This document shows positions 8,215 to 18,630 of a stretch of 64,000 bases of DNA, one piece after another. The DNA is from a bacterium (GTDB taxonomy: Bacteria; SZUA-79; Acidulodesulfobacterales; Acidulodesulfobacteraceae). How positions within the stretch are numbered: the stretch's first letter is position 1; each line of letters starts with the position of its first letter. The position numbers and the translations under genes were made by a program. The notes beneath the pieces are model-generated. The model saw only the letters and a program-made list of their open reading frames with translations, made no database searches and had not been told where the DNA came from. The stretch spans positions 1 through 64,000 of the forward strand of contig JAJYYR010000005.1 of NCBI GenBank assembly GCA_021800805.1, given 5' to 3'.

Positions 8215-9630
8215 TTATTTTGAATTTTTACCGCCTACTATTATTGACGGAATTCTTAGCGTGGGCTGAGCATCGGCAACAGGAACTCCCTGTCCGTCTT
8301 TCCCGCAAGTGCCTATTCCGAACCCTAAATCGTTTCCAACCATATCGATATTTTTCAGTATCTCCGGTCCGTTTCCCATAAGAGTCGCCCCGCTGACGGC
8401 TCCGCTGACGACTCCATCCTTTATAATATAACCTTCCATAACGTCGAATACAAAATCTCCGGTAACGGTATTTACCTGACCGCCGCCCATTTTTTTAACA
8501 AATATACCGTCATCCACGCTTTTTATAATATCTTCCGGGTTAGATTTTCCCGGAGCAATCATCGTATTCGACATTCTGACTATCGGAACATGCTCGTAAG
8601 ACTGTCTTCTGCCGTTACCGGTCAGCTCATATCCGTATTTAATATATGATAACCTGTCCGACATATATTTTTTAAGGACGCCGCCTTCAACCAAAATATT
8701 CTTATTTGAATAGGTTCCTTCATCGTCAAACTTGTAAAAACCGCGTTTGCCCGTCAAAGAAGAATCGTCTATAACGGTTATTAAGTTTGATGCAACTTGT
8801 TCTCCTATTTTATTCGAATATACGCTTAGACCGTTTCCTGCAATATCAGCCTCTAACCCATGTCCGATTGCCTCATGTATCATAGTTCCGCCCGCTTCGC
8901 TCGATAACACGACGGGCATAGTTCCCGAAGGGGCAAACGGAGCTTCAAGCTGAATCAATGCTCTGCTTAAAGCTTTTTTGGCTATATCTTCAGGAATGTT
9001 TTTATCGAAAAATTCAAACCCGGTAAAACCACCGGCTACTTCATAGCCTACTTCCGTTTTTTCGCCGTTAGATACTACTATATGCGCTAAAAATGCTAAA
9101 TTTTCCCTGAAATCTTTTACAAAATCCCCCTCTGAATTCACGATTATTACATTTTGTTTATAATCGGAATATGTAATGTTAACCTGAACGACTCTTTTAT
9201 CGAATCCCCATGAATATTTAACTACAGGTTCTACCTTCTTTAATTTATCGTCGATAGAAATATCCGTAATATCCTTTATTATATTAAAATCTACTCTAGG
9301 CCGTTTTTCGTTAAAATTTAAAGATTTTAATCCGCCGGCTTTAATATTTTTCTTATTAATATCATCGACCGCGGCAGATTTTAATTCTTTTGCAATGTTT
9401 ATTAAATTATTTTCTTCTAAATTGTTGGTATAGGCATAATATGTTTTCTTATTTGAAATAAGCCTTAAACCAGCACCCTGAATCATACCGTTAATAGCTT
9501 TTTCAAGTCTCTTGCCTTCGTTAGACAACAAAGTAGAAATTTTAGTTTCTATAAAAATATCTACAAAATCTTCATCGCTATAGCGGGCGCTGTTAATAAT
9601 TTTATTAAAATTTATATCGCTTAAATTCAT
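8215..9630 (-). CDS. tldD: TldD-family metalloprotease
   Basis: A 471-residue protein of the TldD/PmbA family. The zinc site HEAIGHGLEAD is present, preceded by GGTMI, together with the C-terminal GNGPEILKNIDMVGNDLGF and GTCGKDGQGVPV typical of TldD. With PmbA (TldE), TldD forms a protease that trims peptides such as modified microcin precursors or antitoxins. No pmbA partner lies in this window. The start ATG has a good AGAGG ribosome-binding site. The gene is divergent from alr. Confidence 0.93.
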   Translation of the reverse strand: MNLSDINFNKIINSARYSDEDFVDIFIETKISTLLSNEGKRLEKAINGMIQGAGLRLISNKKTYYAYTNNLEENNLINIAKELKSAAVDDINKKNIKAGGLKSLNFNEKRPRVDFNIIKDITDISIDDKLKKVEPVVKYSWGFDKRVVQVNITYSDYKQNVIIVNSEGDFVKDFRENLAFLAHIVVSNGEKTEVGYEVAGGFTGFEFFDKNIPEDIAKKALSRALIQLEAPFAPSGTMPVVLSSEAGGTMIHEAIGHGLEADIAGNGLSVYSNKIGEQVASNLITVIDDSSLTGKRGFYKFDDEGTYSNKNILVEGGVLKKYMSDRLSYIKYGYELTGNGRRQSYEHVPIVRMSNTMIAPGKSNPEDIIKSVDDGIFVKKMGGGQVNTVTGDFVFDVMEGYIIKDGVVSGAVSGATLMGNGPEILKNIDMVGNDLGFGIGTCGKDGQGVPVADAQPTLRIPSIIVGGKNSK

Positions 9631-9755
9631 TTTAAACCTCTTTGATGTTATATATCAATTAATATAATATCAAAAACTGCGCTTTCAAACAAGAACGAAT
9701 GTTATGAAATCTTATGAAATTGACTTTTATGCCGTTTTTTCTTAAAATAAATTAT

Positions 9756-10886
9756 ATGAAAGATACCTCTCTTTATATAAATCTGGAAAACCTTAAAAAC
9801 AACATAAACTTTATAAAACTGCTTAACTCGGCAAAAAACAAAACAATTATAGCAATTATTAAGTCTGATGCTTACGGACATGGACTTGTTCCGGTCGCCG
9901 AAACGCTTTTTAACGAAGGAATAAATTTTTTCGGAATTATCGGCATGAACGAGGCTAAAAGCGTCCTCAAAAAAATACCTGATGCCCGGCTTCTGATGCT
10001 TAAAGGAGTGCATAAAGACGATATAGACGAAGCTATAGGGCTTAATTTAAGAATTTCGGTAATTAATTTAGACAGCCTTACAATAATTTTGGATAAGGCA
10101 AAAAGACTTAATAAGCCTGCGAATATACATATTAAATACGATTCCGGAATGAATAGGCTTGGATTAAACGAAGACGAAATAAAACCGGCAATAGACATCA
10201 TAAACGAAAACAAAAAATATCTTAACGTGGAAGGCTTATTCAGCCATTTATCTTCGGCGGGAAACGACATCGACCATACTAATTTTCAAATAGCCAATTT
10301 TAAAAAAATAACTTTTCTTTTAAATAAAAACGGCATTAAACCCGTATATACGCACATAAGCGCCAGTTCGTCGCTTTTAAACGACAAAATAGGCGAAGAT
10401 TATTCAAACGCCGTTAGACCCGGAATTTCGCTTTACGGATTTAATCCCAATACGGACATAAGCAAAACCGCAAACGACAATGCAGAACTTAAACCCCTTA
10501 TGACCTTAAAATCCAGCGTTTTACAAATTAAGAAAGTTAAAAAAGGCGGCTTTATTTCCTACAATAATACGTTTAAAGCACCGAGAGATATGAACATTGC
10601 CGTTGTTTCCGCAGGCTATGACAACGGCATACCAAGACTTATGTCCAATAAAGGCAGGGTTTTAATAAACGGTAAATTTGCCCCTATAAAAGGGATAGTT
10701 ACTATGAACCTGACTATGGCGGATATAACAAACATAGAAGGAGTTAAAGCAGGCGACGAGGTAATAATAGCGGGAGAGGCAGGCTCAAATAAAATTACCC
10801 CTGAGGAAATAGCTTCAATCGCTAAAACTATCCCTTATGAAATCTGCCTGAATTTAGGTAAATCTAATAAAAAGGTCTATATATAA
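9756..10886 (+). CDS. alr: Alanine racemase
   Basis: Interconverts L- and D-alanine with PLP, supplying D-Ala for peptidoglycan. The PLP lysine lies in IAIIKSDAYGHG, and the catalytic tyrosine of the second domain in SYNNTFKAP. The chosen start, MKDTSLYINLENL, gives 376 residues, the normal length. The frame is open to an ATG at 9714, but the extra 14 residues look unconserved. Neither start has a clear ribosome-binding site. It is followed by a strong bidirectional terminator. Confidence 0.93.
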   Translation: MKDTSLYINLENLKNNINFIKLLNSAKNKTIIAIIKSDAYGHGLVPVAETLFNEGINFFGIIGMNEAKSVLKKIPDARLLMLKGVHKDDIDEAIGLNLRISVINLDSLTIILDKAKRLNKPANIHIKYDSGMNRLGLNEDEIKPAIDIINENKKYLNVEGLFSHLSSAGNDIDHTNFQIANFKKITFLLNKNGIKPVYTHISASSSLLNDKIGEDYSNAVRPGISLYGFNPNTDISKTANDNAELKPLMTLKSSVLQIKKVKKGGFISYNNTFKAPRDMNIAVVSAGYDNGIPRLMSNKGRVLINGKFAPIKGIVTMNLTMADITNIEGVKAGDEVIIAGEAGSNKITPEEIASIAKTIPYEICLNLGKSNKKVYI

Positions 10887-10904
10887 CATATAACGATAAC
10901 TTTA

Positions 10905-10931
10905 AAAAAACCCGCTTTCAAGCGGGTTTTT
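10905..10931. terminator. Bidirectional rho-independent terminator between alr and the NifU-like gene
   Basis: AAAAACCCGCTT and AAGCGGGTTTTT pair perfectly, with U-runs on both strands (10904-10910 read in reverse; 10927-10931). It ends both alr and the long minus-strand gene run. Confidence 0.88.
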
Positions 10932-10951
10932 AAATAAATTTTATTTTATCG

Positions 10952-11185
10952 CTATTGAACGGCGTTGACTTCCTTGACTCCCGGAATGCGTTCCTTGAGA
11001 AGGCGTTCTATTCCGCCCTTAAGGGTCATTATGGAACCCATACAGTGGGCGCACGCTCCTTTAAGTCTGACGTCAACCGTTCCATCGTCGTGTATATTCA
11101 CCAGTTCGACGTCTCCGCCGTCATACTGCAATGAAGGTCTTATTTCATCGATAACTTTTGATACTTCTGCTTTATCTAAAGCCAT
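10952..11185 (-). CDS. NifU-like iron-sulfur cluster scaffold (C-terminal NifU domain)
   Basis: A 77-residue single-domain protein. It has SLQYDGGDVELV, then the cluster-binding CAHCMGS (CxxC) and the GGIERLLKERIPGV helix, as in Nfu/NifU C-terminal domains. These proteins carry Fe-S clusters to client enzymes. The start has a strong AGGAGG ribosome-binding site. It is the last gene of the minus-strand run before the terminator. Confidence 0.9.
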   Translation of the reverse strand: MALDKAEVSKVIDEIRPSLQYDGGDVELVNIHDDGTVDVRLKGACAHCMGSIMTLKGGIERLLKERIPGVKEVNAVQ

Positions 11186-11254
11186 AAATCCTCCTGTTTT
11201 CTATAAATTAAATAATATATATAAATAAATATATTATATGTTTATATTATAACC

Positions 11255-11740
11255 TCAAACATATTTAATGTCAATAATCTCGAACTCTTTAACGCCGTTA
11301 GGAACGTTTATTTTTGTATCGTCCCCGACGCATTTTCCTATGAGAGCCTTAGCGATAGGAGAGCTTATAGAAATTTTTCCTTCTTTAATATCGGATTCCG
11401 AATCTCCGACTATTTTATACGAAACTTCTTTATCGGTATTCAAATCCAATAGCTTTACGGTTGCGCCGAATACGACCTTTTCTTCGCATATTTTAGACAC
11501 GTCTATAATCTGCGCTCTTGCTATTTTATCTTCGAGCTCCATAATTTTCCCGTTAATAAACCCCTGCTTATCTTTTGCATACTGATATTCCGCATTTTCC
11601 GAAAGATCCCCGTGCGCTCTGGCTTCTTCGATTGCTTTAATATTTGCCGGTCTTTCGACGGATTTAAACCGCTTTAACTCTTTAAGTAAGTTATCGTGTC
11701 CTTCTTTCGTAATATAAAAAGCTTTTTCGTTTGCCGCCAA
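11255..11740 (-). CDS. greA: Transcription elongation factor GreA
   Basis: A cleavage factor that rescues backtracked RNA polymerase. The N-terminal coiled coil contains YITKEGHDNLLKELKRF and EARAHGDLSENAEYQYAKD, whose acidic tip residues reach the polymerase active site. The C-terminal FKBP-like domain has SPIAKALIGKCVGDD. I chose TTG at 11740 (161 residues) because a GGAGGT ribosome-binding site lies eight bases upstream; the earlier GTG at 11749 overlaps that site. Confidence 0.93.
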   Translation of the reverse strand: MAANEKAFYITKEGHDNLLKELKRFKSVERPANIKAIEEARAHGDLSENAEYQYAKDKQGFINGKIMELEDKIARAQIIDVSKICEEKVVFGATVKLLDLNTDKEVSYKIVGDSESDIKEGKISISSPIAKALIGKCVGDDTKINVPNGVKEFEIIDIKYV

Positions 11741-11791
11741 TGAAAACACCTCCGAATATATAATATATATTAGATTAAAATAAACTAATTA

Positions 11792-14700
11792 TTATACGCC
11801 TTTGTAATAATCCTGCAATGCTTTTACGGATAAATTATTTTCTTTAAGCGCCTTAATTGCCATACATGCGGCGGTTGCGCCTCTCATAGTAGTATAATAC
11901 GGAAGAGAAAACTCTATGGCGCTTCTCCTGATTACATATGAATCCTCGAGGGATTTTTTTCCTCTCGGAGTATTGAAAATCATAGAAATTTCTTTGTTCT
12001 TAAGGGCATCTATTATATGCGGACGTCCTTCTTTCACTTTATTTATTTTTTGATTTTTAATGCCTAATGTATCAAGATATTCAGATGTTCCTTTGGTTGC
12101 AAATATATTCAAACCGGAATCTATCAAAGACCTGCATATATCGCTTAAATATCTTTTATCTTCGTCTTTGACGCTTATAAGTACGTTTCCGGACAACGGA
12201 AGATTTTGCCCCGCGGCAATCTGCGATTTAGCATAAGCCATTCCAAAACTTGCGTCTATTCCCATAACTTCCCCCGTCGACCTCATTTCAGGACCAAGCA
12301 TAGGATCGACGTTTGAAAATTTAGAAAACGGAAAAACTGCTTCCTTAACGCAGTAATAATTGATATCAAAAGACTGCCCCAACCCGAAACTTTTAAGTTT
12401 TTCTCCGAGAAGAAGCTTGGTCGCTAATTTTGCTACCGGCACTCCAGTGGCTTTTCCGATAAACGGAACGGTTCTAGATGCCCTAGGATTAACTTCTATT
12501 ATGTATATTTCGTTATTTTTTACGGCATACTGAATATTTATAAGACCTTTAACGTGAAATTCCCTGCATATTATTTCCGTAATATCTTTTATCTTTCCCA
12601 AGGCGTCCGAATCTAAAGAGAATGCGGGCAAAGAACAGGCGCTGTCTCCCGAATGCACGCCTGCTTCTTCTATATGTTCCATTATTCCAGCAATATAAAC
12701 CGATTCGGTATCGCTTAAGGCATCTACGTCAACCTCTATCGCATCTTCGAGAAATTTATCTATCAATATAGGAAATGAAACATCCTGTTGAAAAATCTTT
12801 TTAATGTATTCCATTAAACCGCTTTCGTTATATATTATTTCCATAGCCCTTCCGCCGAGAACATATGACGGGCGCAATAAAACCGGAAAGCCGATAGCTT
12901 TTGCTTTCTCGTATATCTCTTCGTCGTTAAACGCCATAGCGCTTTCAGGCTGTTTAAGATTTAATTTATTTATTATATTTTTAAACTTTTCCCTGTCTTC
13001 CGCTATATCTATATATTTAAAAGGAGTGCCTAGTATTTTGATGCCTTTTGAGTCAAATTTTTTAGCTAACTTCAAAGGCGTTTGACCGCCGAACTGAAGT
13101 ATGACCGGAGGATTATTCTCCAGCTCGCAGATTGCCTCGACATCCTCGAAAGTCAAAGGTTCAAAATATAGCCGGGAAGAAGTATCGTAATCGGTGGAAA
13201 CCGTTTCGGGATTACAGTTCAGCATTATAGACGAGTAATTATTTTCTTTTAAAGCAAAGGAGCAATGAACACAACAATAATCAAACTCTATACCCTGCCC
13301 AATCCTGTTAGGGCCGCTTCCCAGAATTATAACTTTTTTGTTTTCAAGCGGCTTAATTTCGTTGAATTTATCATAAGAAGAATACATATAAGGAGTAGCC
13401 GCTTCAAATTCCGCCGCGCAGGTATCGACTTTTTTAAATACTTTCGTTATATTATTCGCCCTGCACGCCTCGTCTATAATTTTTTCCGTTTTTTCTATCA
13501 AAGAGATAGATTCCTCGTCTTTTATTAAATATTCCTCGGGCAAAATATGACTACCGTCGTCTTTTTTTGCAACTAATTTTGCGATTATTCTGTTTGAAAA
13601 ACCTATTTCTTTAGATTCTCTGATAAGCTCTATATCTTTTACTGCATTGGCGGCGAAGAACAGCTTTTTCTCCTGTTCGACGATCAGCTTAATCTGATTG
13701 AGAAACCACTTATCTATTTTAGAAAATTCATTTATTTCTTCAACGGTAAAATTTATCCTTAAAGCATCGGCTATCAAGAACAATCTTCTGAAATCGTTAT
13801 TTTTTATTAAGGATTTTATTTCTTCTCTAATGATTTCGGTATTCTGTTTTTTTTCTGCCGCATCGTAAGATAAATCAAGACCGTAAAGCGACTCTATCCC
13901 GTAATATCCGTTTTCCAAAGATCTGGCGGCTTTCTGGAGCGATTCGCAAAAAGTCCTGCCTATAGACATCACTTCGCCCACCGACTTCATATGCGTCGTA
14001 AGGGTGCTGTCGGTCTGCGGAAATTTCTCAAACGTAAAACGCGGTATTTTGGTTACTACGTAATCGATTGACGGTTCAAAACATGCAAGCGTTTTTTTCG
14101 TAATATCGTTCGTAATTTCATCAAGAGTATATCCAACCGCAAGCTTAGCGGCAATTTTTGCTATGGCAAAACCCGTCGCTTTAGATGCCAGACTGGAGCT
14201 CCTTGAAACTCTCGGATTCATTTCTATAACGTAAACCTCGTCGGAATCGGGATTTAGCGCAAACTGAATATTGGATCCGCCGGTTTCTACGCCTATCTCT
14301 GCCATTATTTTTATAGAATAGTCCCTTAATTTTTGCAAATCCCTGTCGTTTAAAGTCTGAACGGGCGCTATGGTGATAGAGTCTCCGGTGTGAATCCCCA
14401 TAGGGTCGAGATTTTCTATCGAACAGATTATAATGGTATTTTTATCTCTATCGGTCATCACTTCGAGCTCTACCTCTTTAAATCCGATTGCGGACTTTTC
14501 GATTAATATTTCGCTAATCGGACTTAAATTTATCCCGTTTGAAGCAATTTCGCCGAATTCATATATATTATAGGCTATACCTCCCCCGCTCCCTCCAAGG
14601 GTAAAAGAAGGTCTTACGATTACCGGAAAACCTATACTTTTTTGCACATTTAACGCCTCTTCCATATTTTTGGCAAAACCGCCCTGTAAAACAGGAACTC

Positions 14701-15118
14701 CTATCTTTTCCATACTTTTCTTGAAATATTCCCTGTCTTCCGCTTTTTTAATCGCGTCTATATTTGCTCCAAGAATATTCAAGCCGTATTTTTGTATAAT
14801 TCCGGCATCAAATAATTCTAAAGTAATATTAAGCGCCGTCTGCCCCCCAAGCGTCGGCAATATACTGTCCGGTCTTTCTTTTTCGATAATTTTGGCGACA
14901 AAATCTTTAGTGAGCGGCTCTATATACGTTTTATAAGCATAATCGGGGTCGGTCATTATAGTAGCCGGATTGGAATTTACGAGGATAACCTCGTATCCCT
15001 CTTCCGATAATGCTTTTGCTCCCTGCGTTCCGGAATAATCAAATTCCGCCGCCTGTCCAATAATTATCGGTCCGGAGCCTATTATTAAAATTCTTTTGAT
15101 GTCCGTTCTTTTAGGCAT
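11792..15118 (-). CDS. carB: Carbamoyl-phosphate synthase large subunit
   Basis: A 1108-residue protein with the duplicated CarB architecture. The first half is the carboxyphosphate synthetase ([18 protein letters not shown] near the N-terminus) and the second the carbamate kinase ([19 protein letters not shown] near residue 600). Both carry ATP-grasp motifs. A C-terminal MGS-like allosteric domain has FNTPRGKKS. It makes carbamoyl phosphate for pyrimidines and arginine, using ammonia channelled from CarA. It is grouped with pyrR, pyrB, pyrC and carA but separated from carA by a radical-SAM gene. No ribosome-binding site is obvious. Confidence 0.97.
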   Translation of the reverse strand: MPKRTDIKRILIIGSGPIIIGQAAEFDYSGTQGAKALSEEGYEVILVNSNPATIMTDPDYAYKTYIEPLTKDFVAKIIEKERPDSILPTLGGQTALNITLELFDAGIIQKYGLNILGANIDAIKKAEDREYFKKSMEKIGVPVLQGGFAKNMEEALNVQKSIGFPVIVRPSFTLGGSGGGIAYNIYEFGEIASNGINLSPISEILIEKSAIGFKEVELEVMTDRDKNTIIICSIENLDPMGIHTGDSITIAPVQTLNDRDLQKLRDYSIKIMAEIGVETGGSNIQFALNPDSDEVYVIEMNPRVSRSSSLASKATGFAIAKIAAKLAVGYTLDEITNDITKKTLACFEPSIDYVVTKIPRFTFEKFPQTDSTLTTHMKSVGEVMSIGRTFCESLQKAARSLENGYYGIESLYGLDLSYDAAEKKQNTEIIREEIKSLIKNNDFRRLFLIADALRINFTVEEINEFSKIDKWFLNQIKLIVEQEKKLFFAANAVKDIELIRESKEIGFSNRIIAKLVAKKDDGSHILPEEYLIKDEESISLIEKTEKIIDEACRANNITKVFKKVDTCAAEFEAATPYMYSSYDKFNEIKPLENKKVIILGSGPNRIGQGIEFDYCCVHCSFALKENNYSSIMLNCNPETVSTDYDTSSRLYFEPLTFEDVEAICELENNPPVILQFGGQTPLKLAKKFDSKGIKILGTPFKYIDIAEDREKFKNIINKLNLKQPESAMAFNDEEIYEKAKAIGFPVLLRPSYVLGGRAMEIIYNESGLMEYIKKIFQQDVSFPILIDKFLEDAIEVDVDALSDTESVYIAGIMEHIEEAGVHSGDSACSLPAFSLDSDALGKIKDITEIICREFHVKGLINIQYAVKNNEIYIIEVNPRASRTVPFIGKATGVPVAKLATKLLLGEKLKSFGLGQSFDINYYCVKEAVFPFSKFSNVDPMLGPEMRSTGEVMGIDASFGMAYAKSQIAAGQNLPLSGNVLISVKDEDKRYLSDICRSLIDSGLNIFATKGTSEYLDTLGIKNQKINKVKEGRPHIIDALKNKEISMIFNTPRGKKSLEDSYVIRRSAIEFSLPYYTTMRGATAACMAIKALKENNLSVKALQDYYKGV

Positions 15119-15159
15119 ATTTTATTTTTTAATATTATTATATTAATTATAATTTTAAA

Positions 15160-16137
15160 TTATACCGCCTCTAAGGCATTCGTATCTACATCTGCATCGT
15201 TCTGAAAAAATCCCGTTAAATTTTTATAGATTAATTCTTCGACCGCGGCAGAATACTCTCTTTTTGTTATCTTTCTGTTTAATCTGCCGTCATATTCCGC
15301 TTTGTAAGCCGGAAAATATTGGCTCATAAGGCTTACCGGAACGTCTTTACCTAGTTCTTCGGCTATAAATCTAAAAGAATCGGCATATCCGCTTATTCTT
15401 TCAGGCAGGACGAGATGCCTTATTAAAATACCCGAAACGGCAATTCCGTCTCCGTTTAATTTAAGCTCTTTTACCTGCTCATACATAATTTTTAATGCTC
15501 TCCTGTTGATTGCGACATAGTCGGCAACGCCGGAATATCTCAAGGCATATTTATTATCCGAATATTTTATATCGGGCAGATATATATCTATAATTCCGTT
15601 CAGCAGATTCAACAGGCTTGCTTCTTCATATCCCGAGCTATTGTAAACTATCGGAACTTTTAAACCCCTTTTTCTAGCCATAAATATCGACTCGGCTACA
15701 AAAGGCATATAATGCGAAGACGTAACAAGATTAATATTAACTGCCCCCTTTTCCTGAAGTTTAACCATTCCGTCAGCAAATGCAGGCGTATCGTAAAAAC
15801 TTCCCGCACAAAACCTGCTTATCGGATAATTCTGACAAAATTTGCATTTTAAGGAACACCCGCTAAAAAAAACTGTTCCCGAACCTGTCTTTCCCGATAT
15901 AGGGGGTTCTTCGCCGAAATGCAGGTTTATACTTGCGATCCTTAATTTATCGGCTGCTCCGCACAACCCCTTTTCGCCCTTAAATCTTTTTGCCCCGCAA
16001 TGCCTTGGGCATAATTCGCAGTTTTCCATTAAGCCGTAAAGAGCGTCTATTTTTGAAATAAAATCGGTATTAGACAGCGTCAAATACGACGGAACATGCT
16101 TAGCTATATCTATAACCCTCTTTTGGCGCTTAAACAT
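15160..16137 (-). CDS. Radical SAM protein, PflX-like (pyruvate formate-lyase activase homologue)
   Basis: A 325-residue radical-SAM enzyme. An N-terminal cysteine cluster CELCPRHCGAKR and GLCGAAD precede the radical-SAM motif CSLKCKFCQNYPISR (CxxxCxxC), the arrangement of the COG1313 'uncharacterised Fe-S protein PflX' family. Its substrate is unknown. It lies between carA and carB, and no pyruvate formate-lyase gene is in the window. The N-terminal coding region is part of a 68-bp tandem duplication shared with the 3' end of carA. Without the duplication the two genes would overlap by 28 bases. Confidence 0.85.
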   Translation of the reverse strand: MFKRQKRVIDIAKHVPSYLTLSNTDFISKIDALYGLMENCELCPRHCGAKRFKGEKGLCGAADKLRIASINLHFGEEPPISGKTGSGTVFFSGCSLKCKFCQNYPISRFCAGSFYDTPAFADGMVKLQEKGAVNINLVTSSHYMPFVAESIFMARKRGLKVPIVYNSSGYEEASLLNLLNGIIDIYLPDIKYSDNKYALRYSGVADYVAINRRALKIMYEQVKELKLNGDGIAVSGILIRHLVLPERISGYADSFRFIAEELGKDVPVSLMSQYFPAYKAEYDGRLNRKITKREYSAAVEELIYKNLTGFFQNDADVDTNALEAV

Positions 16138-16225
16138 AATTCTTTAAATTCCGAAAACGGAACATGCTTAGCTATATCTATAACCCTCTTTTGGCGCTTA
16201 AACATAATTCTTTAAATTCCGAAAA
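16091..16225. repeat. 68-bp direct tandem duplication at the carA / radical-SAM gene junction
   Basis: The segments 16091-16158 and 16159-16225 are identical, with a period of 68 bases. The right copy carries the true end of carA; the left copy carries the start of the radical-SAM gene. The ATG of the radical-SAM gene also occurs in the right copy (16203-16205), where it opens a frame of only 31 codons that runs into the CarA tail frame of the left copy. Confidence 0.93.
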
Positions 16226-17302
16226 AAGATATCTTGAATCTCTTGGTCCCGGCGAACTTTCAGGATGATACTGGACCGAAAATGCCTTTAGCTCCTCATT
16301 TTTAATGCCTTCCACGGTATTATCGTTCAAATTTATATGGGTCAGCTTTGTGCCGTTTGAATAATTTACGCCGTCATTAAGATTATGCAAATTAACGCAG
16401 AAACCGTGATTTTGAGAGGTAATTTCTACTTTTCCGGTTTTAAGATTCTTAACCGGCTGATTTATTCCGTGATGCCCAAATTTCAGTTTATAGGTATCGA
16501 AACCTAAAGCTAACGATAACAACTGATGACCTAAACATATGCCGAAAACCGGCTTTTCGCCGAGGAGGCTTTTTAACGTCTCCACTTCTTCAGTCATTGT
16601 TTTAGGGTCTCCGGGACCGTTTGACAAAAGAATGCCGTCGGGTTCGGTATCTAATATATCTTCCTTAGAAAAATTATGCGGAACCACTGCAACGTCGGCT
16701 TCAATATCGTTTAAGCATCTTAAAGTATTGAACTTAACTCCGTAATCTATAACCGTTACCCTAAACTTCGAAAAATCGACATTCTTTTCGTAAACGTTTT
16801 TAGTAGAAACGTTGGAAACCAGATTTAATCCTTCCATTTTAGGTAACGCATCCAATCTGCTCTTAATATGCTCTATCCCGGCCTCTTTAGGCGCGATATA
16901 GACGTTGGACTGTCCGCCGTTTCTTAATATAATCGTTATATATCTTGTATCTATGCCGGATATAACAGGGTAGCCGTAAGAATTAATAAATTCCGCTAAA
17001 TTTTTTGAAGCGGCGTGATGAGAAAAATTTTGAACGTAATTTTTTGCTACTAACCCCGAAATCCATACTTTTTTGGATTCAAAATCCGAATCGTTTATGC
17101 CGTAATTACCTATCATAGGATAAGTCATAACGACAACCTGTCCGTTATAAGAAGGATCCGTAATAAGCTCCTGATAACCGTTCATAGCAGTATTAAAAAT
17201 CGCTTCCCCTCCCGATTCTATTATTTTGCCTTCATAAAACCCTTCATAATAAGTTCCGTCCTCAAACATTAATATCGCTTTTTCTTTTTTAGAACCGGTC
17301 AT
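16178..17302 (-). CDS. carA: Carbamoyl-phosphate synthase small subunit (glutaminase)
   Basis: A 374-residue glutamine amidotransferase. The N-terminal CPSase domain has NTAMNGYQELITDPSY. The class I glutaminase domain has GLLSNGPGDP, the nucleophile Cys in FGICLGHQLLS and the catalytic His in FSVQYHPESSPGP. It supplies ammonia to CarB. The C-terminal codons (ELCLSAKRGL) lie inside the 68-bp tandem duplication. pyrC starts 27 bases beyond its stop side in the same operon direction. Confidence 0.97.
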   Translation of the reverse strand: MTGSKKEKAILMFEDGTYYEGFYEGKIIESGGEAIFNTAMNGYQELITDPSYNGQVVVMTYPMIGNYGINDSDFESKKVWISGLVAKNYVQNFSHHAASKNLAEFINSYGYPVISGIDTRYITIILRNGGQSNVYIAPKEAGIEHIKSRLDALPKMEGLNLVSNVSTKNVYEKNVDFSKFRVTVIDYGVKFNTLRCLNDIEADVAVVPHNFSKEDILDTEPDGILLSNGPGDPKTMTEEVETLKSLLGEKPVFGICLGHQLLSLALGFDTYKLKFGHHGINQPVKNLKTGKVEITSQNHGFCVNLHNLNDGVNYSNGTKLTHINLNDNTVEGIKNEELKAFSVQYHPESSPGPRDSRYLFSEFKELCLSAKRGL

Positions 17303-17329
17303 TTTATATTTAGTATGTTTATTTTAAAT

Positions 17330-18607
17330 TTAATTTGTTTCTATAAGCCTTCCGCCCACGATTACGGCGGTAGCAATGCCCTTGAACTTTTCTCCGATAA
17401 AAGGAGAGTTTTTACTTAAAGATTTAACAGCGCTTTTTGTAAATTTCCATTCTTTTTTAATATCCGCCACCGTGATGTCGGCTATATATCCATTTTGCAA
17501 AGAGCCTCTCCTGCCCAATTTTAAAATTTTTGCCGGATTAAGAGACATAAGTTCGGCTACCTGCATTAAAGAGATTTTTTTGGCGTAAAAAAGCCTTAAC
17601 GTCAAAGGCAGGGAAGTCTGCAAGCCGATAATTCCAAAAGGTGCGGCATCCAGCGTAGCGTCTTTTTCATCCTCGCTATGCGGGGCATGATCGGAAGCAA
17701 TGACGTCGATAGCGCCGTCATACAAGGCGTTTATAATGGCATCGACATCTTTTTTCGTCCTAAGGGGAGGATTCATTTTTGCATTAGTATTATAATCTAA
17801 TAAAGCATTTTCCGTAAGCGAGAAATAGTGCGGACAGGTTTCGCATGTAACATTTATGCCTGATTGTTTCGCCCTTTTTATAATATCGACCGAACCTCTT
17901 GTAGAAATATGCGCTATATGAACATTTACGCCGTAATAATCGGCAAGCATAACATCTCTTGCTACGCCTATTTCTTCGGCAACGCTCGGAATACCTACTA
18001 CCCCAAGCTTCTCGGATATAACCCCTTCGTTAATAACCCCCTTGCCTCGCAGCTTGGAATCTTCGCTATGCGATATCACGGGTAAATCGAAAGTGCGGGC
18101 ATATAACAACGCCCTTCCCATAAGCGCGCTGTCTTCGACCGGATTGCCGTCGTCGCTCAAAGCGACTGCTCCGGATGCTTTCAGTTCGCCTATATTTGCA
18201 AGAGAAACCCCCTGCAACCCCTTAGATATAGCTCCTATCGAAAATAAGTTTATTAAATTAAGGCTTCTTGCTTTATCCGATAAAAAACTGCCGACAGTTT
18301 TAGAATCGTTGACCGGATTAGTATTAGGCATACAGCAAATAGAAGTAAACCCTCCGGCTATTGCCGCTTCCATTCCGGATTTTATAGTTTCTTTGTATTC
18401 GTATCCCGGCTCCCTTAGATGAACGTGCATATCTATTAAGCCCGGAAAAACAATAGAATTTTCGGCGTCTAAAGTTTTAACGCCGCCGATTTTTTGCTTC
18501 GAAGGCATATCTTTTATTATGCCCTCTTCGATATAAATATCCCTTTTGGTCTCCGTCTTAGTCAGAGGATCGACGACTATCCCGTTTTTTATTAAAAGCT
18601 TTTGCAT
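17330..18607 (-). CDS. pyrC: Dihydroorotase
   Basis: A 425-residue class I dihydroorotase that cyclises carbamoyl aspartate to dihydroorotate. Metal ligands are visible in GLIDMHVHLREPG (HxH), ISHSED, NVHIAHIST and VIASDHAPHS. The order and length fit the zinc-dependent multifunctional-complex type (PyrC/PyrX group). It lies 23 bases downstream of pyrB in a pyrR-pyrB-pyrC-carA pyrimidine operon. Confidence 0.96.
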   Translation of the reverse strand: MQKLLIKNGIVVDPLTKTETKRDIYIEEGIIKDMPSKQKIGGVKTLDAENSIVFPGLIDMHVHLREPGYEYKETIKSGMEAAIAGGFTSICCMPNTNPVNDSKTVGSFLSDKARSLNLINLFSIGAISKGLQGVSLANIGELKASGAVALSDDGNPVEDSALMGRALLYARTFDLPVISHSEDSKLRGKGVINEGVISEKLGVVGIPSVAEEIGVARDVMLADYYGVNVHIAHISTRGSVDIIKRAKQSGINVTCETCPHYFSLTENALLDYNTNAKMNPPLRTKKDVDAIINALYDGAIDVIASDHAPHSEDEKDATLDAAPFGIIGLQTSLPLTLRLFYAKKISLMQVAELMSLNPAKILKLGRRGSLQNGYIADITVADIKKEWKFTKSAVKSLSKNSPFIGEKFKGIATAVIVGGRLIETN

Positions 18608-18630
18608 ATCGTATTTATAAATTAAATTTA

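Noticed and set aside
9702..10270. Two minus-strand frames opposite alr
   Set aside because: They are antisense to conserved racemase motifs; codon pattern and lack of domains mark them as shadows.
11741..11749. GTG start for greA at 11749
   Set aside because: The codon overlaps the GGAGGT ribosome-binding site; TTG at 11740 is correctly spaced and fits GreA N-termini.
13265..13528. Plus-strand frame opposite carB
   Set aside because: It lies entirely within the conserved second synthetase half of carB.
16158..16205. 31-codon frame starting in the right copy of the 68-bp repeat
   Set aside because: It is a by-product of the duplication: radical-SAM N-terminus running into the CarA tail frame. 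No function is expected.
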